Shown: positions 20,420-31,704, numbered from the stretch's first letter. The stretch: 36,904 bases of DNA from Larix sibirica (GCA_004151065.3 NWUY0304359112.1:1-36904), one strand, 5' to 3'. Notes: generated by a model not told the origin, from the sequence alone. Numbers and translations: made by a program.

Positions 20420-20870
20420 TTGAACCTTGCTTCTTCAAGTGCTCTTCATTCTTCATGTTTCATCTCTATGCCATTCAATAGAACGATTCTTGGCCTCCAT
20501 GCATGCATCTTTCTTCTGTGGGTATCCTTTGTATTGGCTAGCGGCAGCAACTATATATATTCCCCCCCCGGTCTCGGCTCTGCGGGTTGTCTCCTTCCTT
20601 TTTGGTGCCGTCCTTTGCTGGTAGGAAGACTATCCCGAAGGCAGTTATCCAGCCGTTGGACCAGGCCCCAGCTCAAACTACTATGATGCTATGCTCTCCC
20701 TCCCTATCAATCGAGAAACTCAATCATCAGTGTCAAGGCCCACCCCAAACAACTATGCAGCATATAAGAAATTATTCCTCCTAATTGGTGACCAGCTCCA
20801 ACAGTGACCACCACCAGCTCACACAACAAGCACCACTCATCAGGATGGGGGTCTTATTTTACATATATAT
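20420..20870. other. Spacer with short hydrophobic ORF
   Basis: Overlapping plus-strand frames (88 codons in 20420-20686 and 65 in 20427-20624) give Ser/Leu/Cys-rich peptides with one hydrophobic stretch. They share the same DNA in two frames, which argues against either being a gene. Confidence 0.35.
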
Positions 20871-22450
20871 AATGAGATCTGTGGAAACTGATAATTGCTG
20901 GTATCGAGTTTGGATGAGTTCCAAAAGAAAAAAAAAACAACAACAAGATTAGATTCTCAGCAAGTGGAGTGCTCACACACAGAACGAGAGTCTTAGATCC
21001 ACTATTTCATACCTTAACTCAGGCTCCACTTGACAGGCTTGAAAGCAGTAGTGAGGAACTCTGTAATCTTGATAGATAGGGTACCAAAAAGAAAACTCCT
21101 CGAATCATAAACCTATGAACTGAACGATGTTACCGCAATGGGCTAGTTTCTGCGAATGCAAAGCGTTACTACTTTAATAAGAAGACCTTAACCAACGGGA
21201 ATCAGTATGCGAGGCAGGTTCAGGCAAGCTAGTTCCTCCTTTGGCTAGTTCTGTCGTTCAAGCACCCTATCTTACTAATAAGAAAAAATCGTATTTGACT
21301 GCAAGTATTCAAATTGCTTCTTGACTCTTGTGGGAAGCAAAGTAGACTATTTTATCGGTTTCTCAGAAGGTTCTAAGAAGGTATTAATTTTAGATCTGGA
21401 TACCATGGGAGACCTCCACTTCTTCATCATCTATAACATTAATATCCTAGGAGAGGTACGCTGGAGCTTGGAGTCTTTCTATAACTAAGGATTGTACTCA
21501 AGAGATTTGCCATCACTAAAACTTTCCTACAAAATTGAAAGTAATGAGGTTTGAAGTGCTTTATATATCGACACAAAACTAAACCAATATAGGAATGATA
21601 ATAGCTAAAACTAACTTGCAAGGTGGAGTTCATACAAATGTATCACGCTCATACATACTGTTTACGCCCAAGTGTTGAGCACGCGGAAAGTATTGCAGCG
21701 CGCGACAATAGAATTAGATATGGCACACATGGAACGCAACAAGGCAAGGAAGTTGTGGCGCAAGGGGAAGATGTCCGCGACAAAAGCAACGAGGACTTAG
21801 AGAAAAGGTGCCGGAAAAGTCTGCTGACCAAAGCATCCAGCGTGGACAAATCGTAACTGCCTTGTCACCGCTACCGGCCTAGACAACCTGAACCAGTGGG
21901 AGCATAACCGATTGGGACAGCTGGCACTACCAGATTGGTTCAGCACAACTATACCCAGTTCAGAGATAATTGTCATTCAAATATCCAACTGTAATTTGGG
22001 CGGGAATATCTCATTATATAAGGATATGGGTTGGCACCCGCAAAGAAATTTTGAGCTTTTGGTTTTTTGTTGTTGCTTGTATTGTAAGTTCTATATTCTG
22101 AATGAGCAAGTGGTAGAGTTGTTTATGAGCCCAAGCCACTATGAGCGTGCTAAGTGTAATTGTACAAGAATGAATAAAGAAGAGACTATTACAGAAATTT
22201 CGCATGTTATTTGTGTTTGTTTATGATGATGAATTATGTGTATCTTATAGTCTGTTTCTGGTAGTTACTATGAATTTTGTTAAGATTTGTGATATAATAG
22301 TAAATCTTGTCAGTAATTGAATGTTCTGTAAGTGCGCACTGTGAATTTTCCAATTCTTTCTCATGGGTTTTGATCGTGAAGCGTCCCTGTGATTATAATA
22401 GCTATTTTGGGTGAGACCTTACTAGCTTGCGGGTACTTGAAATGCCGATG
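20871..22450. other. AT-rich nuclear-like region, no gene recognised
   Basis: The texture is again AT-rich with intron-like tracts (for example TTTTGAGCTTTTGGTTTTTTGTTGTTGCTTG near 22050, given here in words: a long T/G-rich tract). A plus-strand ORF at 21623-21856 (77 codons) has a charged, helix-like end (GEDVRDKSNEDLEKRCRKSL), and 21912-22226 begins LPDWFSTTIPSSEIIVIQIS. Both look more like coding remnants than repeat DNA, but no family is recognised. Confidence 0.3.
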
Positions 22451-22563
22451 GTTATGGGTTATTGTTGGCCTATCTTGTAAAACCCCAGGTATGACAAACC
22501 CAGCCAACAATTGGTTCCGTTACCAGAGCCTGAGTGATTGTTCCTGTGAGGAAGAATGATGTA

Positions 22564-22752
22564 ATGTGGAATCCATCCAAGAAAGAAATCGAGGACTGGC
22601 TGGAGTCTGAAGAGGAAGAGTTTGCAAGGCAGGAAACCAAGAACCTGCGTTTGAGTCCGAGTCGGTGGAAGGATCAATACTTGTATTCTGACATAGACAT
22701 GAAATTGTTTTTTGTAGAATTTATTTCTATATTGTATGAATGGGTAAAGTGA
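22564..22752 (+). pseudogene. Acidic exon-like fragment, unknown protein
   Basis: From ATG 22564 (the frame is open a few codons upstream, after CCTGTGAGG) the product starts MWNPSKKEIEDWLESEEEEF, continues ARQETKNLRLSPSRWKDQYL and YSDIDM, then a hydrophobic tail to TGA. The strongly helical acidic stretch followed by SPSRWKDQY is typical of real nuclear-encoded proteins and unlike the rest of the window. The tail (LFFVEFISILYEWVK) may be read-through into an intron. I do not recognise the family. The longer overlapping minus-strand ORF at 22459-22827 is treated as its shadow. Confidence 0.35.
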
Positions 22753-22829
22753 CAAACTGAGATCAATTCCCCCACGGTGCCAAGGAAAGCGGTGGTGTGA
22801 AATCCTAAAGCTATCTAGCCAGCGCAAGG

Positions 22830-23690
22830 GTTTACGCTGCCACCTAAGTTAATCGTGGTCCCCAGAAGGTTATACGTGTGGTGTAGTAAGGGAAGGGGTA
22901 AACCAACTAGTATAGTCTGTTATAAGGAAGGGAGAAACAAACCAGCCAGAACGAAGTGATCACCAAAGCCTTACTTTATTTCACGAAGTAATTAGCCTTA
23001 AACAAAGAAAGATAGTAAAAATACCTGGAAAGCCTTATTTAAAGACCTGGCCTTAAAAGTATGCACGAAGGATAAGGCCAAATCAGCACTTCACCTGATC
23101 TACGAAATAAAACCAAAAGCCCTTTAACGAATGAAATTCATAAGTCAACAAAAAAGATCTTTTACTTTTCCCGGTCTTTTTGAACGTTCTTTTATAATTA
23201 CATGCATGCCAGGCTTTCAATATCCCGGGCTTTCCGAAGAGAATGCCTTGCTATGACTTATGTCACGTGCAAGGGCCTGGCTCTGCTACTTTATTTGAAC
23301 CCGTGTATACCGGATGCCTCTTACTTTACGAGCGAAGTATTGCTCTAACGTCTGAGATTGTTTCGGTAACTAGATAGAGAATAAGGAGAGAAGCACCCAC
23401 ACCATATCAACGCCTTATCTTTAAAGAGGGGCTATAGTAGTAGAATAGAAGGAGCATGCCCCAGAACAAAGAGCTGCGCGAAATACCGTAAATTATGTAT
23501 TCTCTCTCTCCTTGCGCTAGGGTTAATTCGGTTGGGATGTTTCACAAAATATTGGAAATGATGGGATATTCCTCCTTGTGCTATATCCCTCCTTTATATT
23601 TGTTGGGACGGCACGAATATTATATTACGAGCAAATGCATTTTATCTTCCACTCCGTAGCATCATTGGTTGGTTTTCATATCGTCTAGGA
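22830..23690. other. Gene-less spacer
   Basis: Typical spacer with AAGGAAGGG and CCTTATTT words. No ORF worth listing and no RNA fold recognised. Confidence 0.45.
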
Positions 23691-23830
23691 TCCGAACCAG
23701 CCATCCCTGCACAACCCCTAGCCACAGCCACACCAGCAGCCTCTTCGCTTCTTTGCGGATATTCTATCCTTTATTCTCTGCATTCTATCCTTCTCTGCCT
23801 TCTTTGCCTTCTCCGCTCTGTAGCTTCAAA
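23691..23830. repeat. Pyrimidine-rich degenerate array
   Basis: ATTCTATCCT occurs at 23761-23770 and 23782-23791, followed by TTCTCTGCC, TTCTTTGCC and TTCTCCGCT in steps of 8-12 bp. Upstream CAGCCATCC, TAGCCACAG and CCACACCAG words are similar. The ORF crossing it (23669-23866) is Ser/Pro/Leu-rich because of the repeats. Confidence 0.65.
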
Positions 23831-24354
23831 GGTTATTCTAGTCCTATTTTACTGTGTAACCCGTAAGGATTTCCTTCTTGCTCAATACGGAAGTATATCC
23901 GGCTGCCCATTTTTTACTGGGTTGGGGGAGCAACTGGGCTGTCACGAAGTATTCCCTTAATAGATAGGAAAGGGATAACCTTCCCCCCATCGAACTCGTT
24001 TTTATGCCAAAAAAATTGCAGATGGCGTAATTACATATATAATAAAGGGCTCCCTCTTAAGATTCATAAAGCAAAAGTCTGATCCATTATTTCCAGGCAA
24101 TACTGGCTGTCTGGACATCTCCTATCAAAGTCTGAAGGCCCATCCATCCAACGCAACGAGGTTCTCTGTTTGATGGACCACTACATAATCCAAGCAATCC
24201 GGTAGTTCAACGATATCTAGTTCCACAAGATCTGAAAAGGGATAAAGGTAAACAACCCACCCCACGTTATCTCTCGGCTAATGGACCCCCTCCCCCATCC
24301 CATCCATGCGGTGCTGAAAAGAAAGGTCTAAGCAGTACCCACTCAACGAAGCAA
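23831..24354. other. Gene-less spacer
   Basis: GATGGCGTAATTACATATATAA at about 24021 recurs in diverged form near 24765 and 27257. Nothing else recognised. Confidence 0.4.
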
Positions 24355-25306
24355 TTAATTGAAGTGGTGTAGTTCGAACATGCCTAGCTCTGGTGGGTGC
24401 CCGGTATGCAAAGAAAAAGGTAAGAAAAGGGTAAGGGGTTTATAGTAAGAGTGCCGTACTGACGCATTCAGAAAGCAATTATTATCCTTGCTCGGTTGGG
24501 TCGTGCAAAAAAGAAGGTAAATCTGGTTGAATGTTATATATGTAATAATTTGAATTCCTAAATCCCTACGAGGTTCTATTCTCAAAAGCCCGATCGATCC
24601 CGATATAAACAACCAACCAGTTGAGGTGCGCAGCAAGATCATAATTTTCAATAGGCACCAGGTGGGTAGGCAGGCATCCAGACCAGGTTGGGTTGGTTCG
24701 GCCCACACCTTCTTTATATATGATTATGCTACTGATGTGTCCTGCTACGCCCGGGCCCGTATTATTACGTATATAAACACTATCTAAGATCCCTCACCTT
24801 CCTTCCATCCAGCGGTATGGAGAAATAGCATCATATATAAAGAAGTCCCGATCCAACGTGTTGAGGGGGTTTGAGGCATATTTATCCACCGGGTTCGAGA
24901 AATTGCATTTTAATTAAGTTAAATCGCTTTCGCGCCAGCATGTCAGGTAATTCTGATCCAATGCTGGTAAGCTTGGGGCATAAGTGAGGCTCAATAGAGG
25001 TTGGTGAGCAGGTAAAAGAAAAGTGCAAGTATGACTCTTCCTATAAAGCAGTTGGTAAGAATGAAAGAATCGTATTCGGCCGGATGAAGTTTTTCCCCCC
25101 GACAAATCTAAATAGCGGTACCCCCTTAAGCATCCCTGCCTGAAGCAAGAGGTTGGGGCATAAGTAAGTGGGGTAAGTGAGGTAGGTAGTGAAAGAAAGG
25201 TTGCTAAGGTGGGTTGCCCAAGAAGAAGAACAAAAATATGAGGAGCGTAGCGTAGGATGAATATGCAATTTGAGGGTGTTCCAGTCGATTTGAAACACGC
25301 TCCCAA
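24355..25306 (-). other. Two unassigned minus-strand ORFs in spacer
   Basis: Frames of 117 codons (24355-24708, first codon GTG) and 130 codons (24914-25306, first codon TTG) lie 200 bp apart. The second overlaps an 85-codon frame on the same strand. Both are rich in Leu, Pro, Ser and Thr with no motif. The 15-bp-scale repeat TTGGGGCATAAGT occurs at 24973-24985 and 25153-25165 inside the second. Lack of ATG starts, repeat content and frame overlap favour chance ORFs. Confidence 0.3.
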
Positions 25307-25453
25307 ACGGGCATTTGAATCAAAGATGTGTGTGGACAGGGTCGGAGGCGCCCATTGCCACTGGGGTCAATAACTTGAATTTAGCCTTAGGGAACTGACT
25401 CAAATCGCCGAGTTAAAGCAGTTTAAGGTAATTCATTCAAGAACTTGCCCAAC

Positions 25454-25825
25454 CTAAGAAGTACAAGTCGGTATTAAGCAGGGCAGGTTAGTAAGCAATA
25501 ACCCTGTATCCCGCCCGGGGCTATCTATAGCTGCTGTACGGTAGTCCCTCCCTGCTAAGCACCATAAAGGCAAGTGTGATTTCCTAGCAGTCATAAGTTC
25601 GTCCCCATCCGAGGCTCCTCTCCTTTCATATATATACCTAATTATAGATATCTTGTAGGTTATCCCAATGATGATATCAGTTTTCCCCCTCCCTCGTCGA
25701 AGCTTTACCCGACTCACAATGAATGGCTCATCAATATCATCTGGCTGAATCAATTGCTCAATGGCTTTCTCAATTGCATTCTGGCTGGCATTCATAATCT
25801 CAAATGTTATCCCTTGATGATCCAC
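25454..25825 (-). CDS. Hypothetical ORF of 123 codons, best coding texture
   Basis: Open from a GTG at 25825 (six further sense codons upstream, no ATG until the Met of FEIMNASQ). The N-terminal two-thirds looks like a real protein: ITFEIMNASQNAIEKAIEQL is an amphipathic helix-like run, followed by IQPDDIDEPFIVSRVKLRRG and RGKTDIIIGITYKISIIRYI. Charged and hydrophobic residues alternate, and there is no low-complexity bias. The last third loses this character. No family is recognised. It may be a remnant of a captured gene or of a mitochondrial plasmid or virus, but no catalytic motif supports any of these. Confidence 0.25.
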   Translation of the reverse strand: MDHQGITFEIMNASQNAIEKAIEQLIQPDDIDEPFIVSRVKLRRGRGKTDIIIGITYKISIIRYIYERRGASDGDELMTARKSHLPLWCLAGRDYRTAAIDSPGRDTGLLLTNLPCLIPTCTS

Positions 25826-25829
25826 CCGA

Positions 25830-26740
25830 AAGTATGTACCTTCCTAGCCCCCAACACGGTCGAGTCACTTAACGTACCTCAGGTCTAGTTGAGGGAAGAA
25901 CGCGCCTATACCGGTTCGGTCAGCGCCGGATAGCCAGCACAGAAGATAATGGTCCAAGCTTGGCAGGGTCTCGTACCTCCTACCCTACCCTTTCTTAGAG
26001 GGACTACGATAGCCTCGCCTCTTCTCCCACCCACCCGCAGTGTTCATTTCTTGTGCCATCCCGCCTGGGGTTTTAATAGAAAGCCATACAACTCGGAGAA
26101 TTGTCAATGTAAAAACACAAGAAATAGGGGAACAATGCTTTACAAAATATGATGATAGAATGGTCCCCATCTTACAAAACATTCCTCAGCAGCCTCGTTG
26201 GAAAATGGCATCCGCCGGTCAACCTACGTATCCAGTATGGTCCTTAAATAGGTCCTGTAATACAGCTGGACCATCCTCGGTTCAATAGATAGACCTTCGG
26301 GGAGTAAGTGCGAAAGGCCAGAGGAGGATAGCTGGAGTTCAACCCTGGCCTGGCAGAGCGAGCGTATTGACAGCAGTACAGGGAGGGCATAAAGTAAGTC
26401 GCTCTCGGCGAAAGCCCAAACTGCAAACCATAAACCCAAACTGATCAGAAACACTGGGACAGGTAAATAGGCGCTCTCGAGATACCTACCGAGATAGCGG
26501 TAACAGTATGGATGAGTGAGGGGGTGTGGAAGGACCTTATCTAAATATTTTATATAATTTGACTTACTCCGTGCCTCAGAATTGCCCCAAATGCTCTTAT
26601 ACGTTATTATTCAATTGAAGAATAAAGACTATTTGAACCGTTAAAACCAAAGGATATCTCGATAAGCACCTAATAAAGGGGGTGGGAACTAAACTATTCA
26701 TATGGCTATGACTGACTATGACTGGTGGTTAGCTATGGTA
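25830..26740. other. Spacer with short overlapping ORFs
   Basis: Several ORFs of 60-82 codons overlap on both strands (25949-26454). The plus frame at 26040-26288 contains TTRRIVNVKTQEIGEQCFTK, ordinary in composition but without a recognised domain. Nothing firm. Confidence 0.35.
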
Positions 26741-26745
26741 TGATC

Positions 26746-27054
26746 CTAAACGGGTGCATCATAGATAATGACTGTGGTAAATTCTCTTGGTGTTAAATCG
26801 ATATGACTAACAACTAACAGGAGCATTCGTCCCCGTACCGTGTTGGATGAGTTCAAATAGGGTCGGGTGCAGGTTTTTGCAACAAGGGGAAATGGGCTGT
26901 CATTCCTAATCTTTGTGCAATGATTCGACCACCCCCCTCTTGGTTGGACATGCCCTAGATCCTCTAAATGAACGCCTCCAACGAGTAGTGTGGGGTTGTT
27001 TACGCCTTCCATTGCCCGTTGGAATTGTGTAAGGGAGCATTCTGGTCTTTGCAT
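26746..27054 (-). CDS. Hypothetical ORF of 102 codons
   Basis: Has a true ATG at 27054 and begins MQRPECSLTQFQRAMEGVNN, then a small hydrophobic TLLVGGVHLEDLGH, and near the end RMLLLVVSHIDLTPREFTTV. The composition is balanced and not repeat-derived, so it is one of the more protein-like frames here. No family is recognised, no neighbour shares its direction, and a chance origin remains likely. Confidence 0.2.
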   Translation of the reverse strand: MQRPECSLTQFQRAMEGVNNPTLLVGGVHLEDLGHVQPRGGWSNHCTKIRNDSPFPLVAKTCTRPYLNSSNTVRGRMLLLVVSHIDLTPREFTTVIIYDAPV

Positions 27055-27059
27055 GGCAC

Positions 27060-27559
27060 GGTCTATGATGTGGTTACTTCACGAGATCTTATAAAGTCCA
27101 GATGGGTGCCCGGTAGGTAATCGTGAGGTAGGTAGAGAGGTTAATAGAAGAGTGCCTAGCCTGGCCACCGGATCGGTTGTTCGCCAATTCAAGTGGTACG
27201 TGAGTTGAATTAGGGTTGAAACGTTAAAAGCAATTCTTTTATAAATTATTCGATAGCGTAATTACGTATATAACGAATGACCCGCATAGAAAGAATTCCT
27301 TCGTTATTAATCGATTGAGGGGAATAAATATGAGTAAGAACCAGGAATACCTTGCCGCCATGCCGTAACGTGTAAGGGCCTATTTGCTACAGTTAAAGCC
27401 CGGGACTTACGTCTTTTAACTCGTATTTGCCTAACGCCTTTTCTTGAGGGGCTAAAAATAGCAGGAGTTCTTTAACTTATTTATTCTATCTCTAGTTACT
27501 TACAAAAAAGTAGTCAGTCCAGGCGAGTCATTACTGAAAAGCATATATGTAAACTCTTT
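27060..27559. other. Gene-less spacer
   Basis: No ORF of note. GGGTGCCCGGTA at 27103 is shared with 24396. Otherwise nothing seen. Confidence 0.4.
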
Positions 27560-27960
27560 CTTGTTAAAGTCCAGACAGCAGTTCCTTACCCAGCAGTAGT
27601 TACATACCCAGGAGCTGTTCCAGGTCTAGCAGAGATAGTAGTACCACCAGCAGCAGTAGAAGAGCTATCAATAGAACCAGCAGCAGGAGCATAGACACTA
27701 TAAGGGCAGATCCATATCGAGATTATGAGCCAATTCCATTCATAGGAGAGCCAAACCCAGTCGAAGAAGCAGTTGATTCGATATCAGAAGCAAAGCAAAC
27801 GGCATAATCCTAATCCAGTGAATGATCATTCAGTAGCATTTGAACCAGTTCCAGGTGAAGCAGAACCAGTTTCTCTTTAACCATCACAACTCAGTGAAGC
27901 GCTCGTTGAAGCAGCAGTTGAATCCCCAGTAAGAGAGTATGATGGGCCAGGTGCAGAGAT
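27560..27960 (-). repeat. Ala/Ser/Gly/Thr-rich repeat-family block D
   Basis: The largest block. Minus-strand pieces read PGPSYSLTGDSTAASTSASL (near 27900-27950), DYAVCFASDIESTASSTGFG (near 27750-27800) and VYAPAAGSIDSSSTAAGGTT (near 27620-27690), joined only through stops and frame changes. DYAV links it to block B (NDYAVSISAG) and GFGSP to block E (NFGSPPEYAP). On the plus strand the DNA is rich in CCAGCAGCAG, GTTGAAGCAGC and GGCATAATCC words. It looks like a diverged tandem repeat, not a functional gene. Confidence 0.5.
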
Positions 27961-28149
27961 ATAGACAAAGGTGGAGGAAGAAAGGGCCACCCGGGCACCC
28001 GTGTATATTATGGGTTGGAACAGTGTAGGTGGAGGACACAGTAGCGTAGCAACAGCGAGGGTGATGGCACTAGAACTGAACCACACCAGGGGATAGAGCC
28101 TGTCATAGCTGATCATACTCGATCATAGTTAGAAAAATGTAATCGCTTA

Positions 28150-28440
28150 TAGCCAGTTGTACTTGACAGTCATTGCAAGCTATACTTAGTCAGTGCAGCT
28201 AGAAGCTCTACTCAGTGCCACAACTCTTGGCTGTCAGTGCCAGAATGAACCTATACTCATTGAAGATACAACTTTTGTCAGTGCAGGAATGAAGCTCTAG
28301 TTCGTGCCAAGTTTACGTCACCTGTTTTCGATCCCCCGTGACCAGGATGTGTTCGTGCCCAGTTGTACGTTACCAGTTGCAGTCAGTGCCCAAGAAAGAG
28401 TACGCGCCCTGTCATAGTCCCTAGTAAGTGCCAGTTTTCG
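28150..28440. repeat. Degenerate ~20-bp CAGTGCCAGTTGTAC array
   Basis: Units of the type (GT)CAGTGC(C)A followed by 10-14 variable bases start near 28170, 28190, 28213, 28234, 28279, 28303, 28354, 28383 and 28428. GAATGAACCTATACTCATTG and GAATGAAGCTCTA occur within neighbouring units. Spacing is about 20-24 bp or a multiple. It is a strongly diverged minisatellite. The minus-strand ORF at 28318-28569 crosses it and is not called. Confidence 0.7.
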
Positions 28441-28450
28441 CCGAATGGAA

Positions 28451-28475
28451 GTGGAAGGAAGTGGAAGGAAGTGGA
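28451..28475. repeat. 10-bp tandem GTGGAAGGAA
   Basis: Two perfect units (28451-28460, 28461-28470) with partial units on both sides. A small, recent slippage event. Confidence 0.9.
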
Positions 28476-28789
28476 TGTAAAAAAAGGACAAGTTGAGTGC
28501 TTGCTTTCTTAGACTTGCACCCTGGGAGTAAGGAGCCAGGGGTTGGATTAGGGAGATGGGCGACACCAAGTTACCAACAAATGAGACTGATTTAGCAATG
28601 GATGCACCACTTGGTTCGGAACAGGCATTCAGTTTGGGTGGACCAGATCCTCTACGATCCTACTAATTAAACACTTTTAATCAATAAGATTTCTCTTCTT
28701 GGGAGGCCGAGGCATCATTATCGGGGCACTAAAAGGGATTTTCTTATTTCTGAAACATGCCTTTTTAGAACGGTTACCTATGTATGATT

Positions 28790-28839
28790 GCCAGGTGGTA
28801 ATCCACTCGATGACTGGAGGTGTTGATTCACTCGATGCC
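28790..28839. repeat. 25-bp degenerate tandem pair
   Basis: GCCAGGTGGTAATCCACTCG (28790 on) and CTGGAGGTGTTGATTCACTCG-type sequence (28815 on) align over about 25 bp, each ending CACTCGATG. The second unit holds the first codons of the next ORF. Confidence 0.65.
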
Positions 28840-29047
28840 GAGAAAGAGGCGATCACTCAACGACAGGTGTGATTTCTTCTTGTATTTTTTCGAACCCGAT
28901 GGAGGATGCCTTCTTGTAATTGACTCTATGTTTGCTTTTATGCCACGCGCCCCAAGTTGCATACCCGAAGTAACCTTCAACACAGAACCAAAAAAGCCTA
29001 GCAAGGGAGACGAGGAAAAGGAAATTGATGGTCCGGAGGACGAATGA
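28820..29047 (+). CDS. Hypothetical ORF of 75 codons with acidic tail
   Basis: The frame opens at GTG/TTG near 28820, with the first ATG six codons in (MPRKRRSLNDRCDFFLYFFE). It starts basic, has a short hydrophobic middle (CLLVIDSMFAFMPRAP) and ends in a charged tail KKPSKGDEEKEIDGPEDE before TGA. The charged tail looks like true coding sequence, but no family is recognised and the 5' end lies in repeat DNA. Possibly a 3' exon fragment. Confidence 0.2.
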   Translation: MLIHSMPRKRRSLNDRCDFFLYFFEPDGGCLLVIDSMFAFMPRAPSCIPEVTFNTEPKKPSKGDEEKEIDGPEDE

Positions 29048-29049
29048 GA

Positions 29050-31300
29050 ATGCCCACATATGCCGAGAGAATAAGGCCCCTCTCCCTTAAGCGAGGGCTA
29101 ATCTCGCGTCCCCATAGAGGAGGTCTATTCTGTCGTACCCATGTTCTCTACCCTCGACCCTTGAACTCTACGGAACAACGGAATGTTACTCACTGCACGG
29201 GTTACTACCTGGCCTGGGATACTCCATTTGAATACTCAACTGCTTGGCTTTTCTCCCCGGCTGTTCAGCTCGGCTAATCTACTTGGTTGGCTCTCGGGGC
29301 TGGATACAGTAAACACCAGGAGATCCACAAAAGAAGTCATATTCAATAGGTGATCCAATAGAAAGGAGGTCATTCCATAGCGTCATTGCCAAGATATTAA
29401 GAAGAACCCTTCAATGAATACCCGATAAGAATAGCCTTTTATAAGATTATATATAATGCGAGCAAGTTACCGCGAAGAAATAAGCCTTATTAAAGTGGAT
29501 ACGCTTATGGCTACCATCTTCAGCAACACCGTCGAGGGCAGGCAAGAAGTTCGGGTGGACCAGACAGATCTTACAATAACTTATCATTCGCCATTTTAGT
29601 ATAATAATAATATTGCCTTTTTATATGAGGTCCAGGGTATCCATGCCCTCCTATCTTAGAAGGAAAGAGAATAGGCACTTATTAGCTGCCAATGCCAGCA
29701 GGATTGCCACTACATTTTCGATGCTGGTAGGATACCCAGGTAGGTAGGTGGTTATCTACTAGATTCCGGTACTCCTCCAGTGTCAATGCCAGGTGGGTTT
29801 CTATGCACTCAATTCCAAGAGAAAGGCATGCAAAAGTCCAGTCCCAAAATAAAATAAGATCAGAAAAAGGGTAGTAGGCAGGATGGCTTTCCCCTTATTG
29901 TACTACCTTAGTGAGTGCAAGTCAAATAGTATCTCCCCCGAAGGCGTAGGGGGTATGATGGGGCCCGAAGCTTAAGCCGCCTTATACAGGCGCACTCCAG
30001 CTTTAAAGCAGCAAATGGAGGAGCATTCTTTTAGGTGTAGTTCCATCAGGCTCCGTCTGTCCGCCTTTCCTTTAGCCGGATGGTCACTCGTCGATAAATT
30101 CTACCTCGACCTCCTGAACCACTCCGTCCGGAGCTTCCCAGTCAACCTGGTATCCCGATCACTCACTCTATTCAAAAGCAAGCCCCCGCGGAGCCTTTAC
30201 CACGTCCCTGAAGAACAACCTCGCCGCGTCCTCAGCTGGACAGTTTTTAGAACTGGTGTAAAGACTCCATACTTGAAAACCTGTTTACAACGACCAGCCC
30301 CATAGCCATCCACTTTCGATAGACTCGTTCGTCAGTCCATAGACTGGCTCGTCCACGGCCTCTTTGGTACAGGTAAAGGCCGCGAGAGATCGTTCGGGCT
30401 TGCTTACTCCGAAAGGGCTTGCTGGCAAACCAGACAAGTCCTCATATACTGCTCCACATCTTCCTCCATCTGCAGTAATATGCCCGCGTGACTCGTATGC
30501 CCCGGCAAGGCGTATCATGACACACCTGGATAAGCACTTTCCGAAGCCGACTTCGGCACGTACAACCTGCTCCCTCGGGTGTAAGTAAGGCTATTAGCCA
30601 TAAATTCCGAGTCGTCCCTTTTTGTACCTGCTCCATGATCCCGGTTCAATGTACTAAAGAAACTTCCTGGAGTCGTTCTGCAAGTGTCCCGACGACCTTA
30701 CTAACGACCCTGCCTCTGTAAGGCCATCTATTGACTCAGTGGAACCCTACAAACAACTGCCCTTCCCAGTTCATGGCTAAAGCAAGAAACCGGACTCTCC
30801 CCTTAAGCACAGGGGGAGATGGCAACCAATGAATGAATCAATAATGAAAGCGCGAGTTGGTTGCCGTGGGGAATGACCCTAGCTATGTAGGAGACGAAAG
30901 AGACGGCAAACTCCAAGCAGTTGATTCAATTCCAGGATCGATTCGATATTAAGAGAAGGCCTTTTATCTATCCCAAATACTCCTACCCGGATGGGTGGGG
31001 ATCCGGTTCGAGCCCGGCTTCGCAGTCCAGTAAGCGCTTTCAGCGTTGTTCAGCCCGGAAAAGGCTAATGGGACGGATAAAGATCACATTCCATACTAGT
31101 TGCTAGTTCCGTTGATTCACTCCCACATGGCCCAAAGTATCTCCGCAACAATGGGTGGAATAATCAGGTTGGGACGAGGAAATAAATCTATAAGCTTGCT
31201 CCCGATAAATAGGAATAAAGCCTGGGGATTATTGCTCCTGCTTCCCCCGTAATTTATTTCTCAATGGGGAGTATTCGGTTTTATATTATATACGTATTAA
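29050..31300. other. Long spacer, no gene recognised
   Basis: GC-richer between about 29.0 and 31.1 kb, with ORFs of 60-96 codons on both strands (30015-30305, 30285-30518, 30364-30588, 30921-31106) that overlap one another. None has a motif. A perfect 7-bp stem (TCTCCCC 30796-30802 with GGGGAGA 30813-30819, 10-nt loop) is present. No tRNA cloverleaf was found near the GGTTCGAGCCC at about 31005. Confidence 0.4.
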
Positions 31301-31422
31301 CAACTTATGGGTGGGAATAATCAGAAGGGAGATCCAGGTCATTGTCAAGAACATTCTCTCTTGAAGGTAATGAACCTTAAAATCGAAGCGAAAAAACCAA
31401 TCTCGCTCATTCCCTCATATTT

Positions 31423-31704
31423 TTGGCCAACCCCGAAAAAGTTAATATACCTCGTAACATCGAAAGCCTCCAAAATAACGAACATCAATTCATCGGGCGG
31501 GATGAACCACCACCTCAGATGTCATGGTTAGAGCGTTATGATCCGTTCAGATTCGTAGAATTGACTCGTATGAGAACAGTCAATTTTGACTATTTCTTGC
31601 TCAAGGCTGTGTGTAACGAATTTCCCATCTCGATAGGCCACGTTTGCATTCTCTCTATCATCTGGATACGCCACCTTTCCTTAGTTCATTTACCATCTGA
31701 ATAG
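31423..31704 (+). CDS. Hypothetical ORF of 93 codons
   Basis: Opens at TTG 31423, with the first ATG at 31519. The frame reads MSWLERYDPFRFVELTRMRT and then VNFDYFLLKAVCNEFPISIG, which is balanced and protein-like. Before the ATG the same frame gives NPEKVNIPRNIESLQNNEHQ. The C-terminal part becomes a Leu/Ile/His-rich tail over GGCCAC(C)TTTC-type repeats. No family recognised. The middle could be a gene remnant. Confidence 0.2.
   Translation: MANPEKVNIPRNIESLQNNEHQFIGRDEPPPQMSWLERYDPFRFVELTRMRTVNFDYFLLKAVCNEFPISIGHVCILSIIWIRHLSLVHLPSE

Noticed and set aside
22459-22827. 122-codon minus-strand ORF
   Set aside because: Antisense to the acidic exon-like frame at 22564-22752. Its Leu/Pro/Phe-rich reading is what the antisense of Glu/Lys-rich codons gives.
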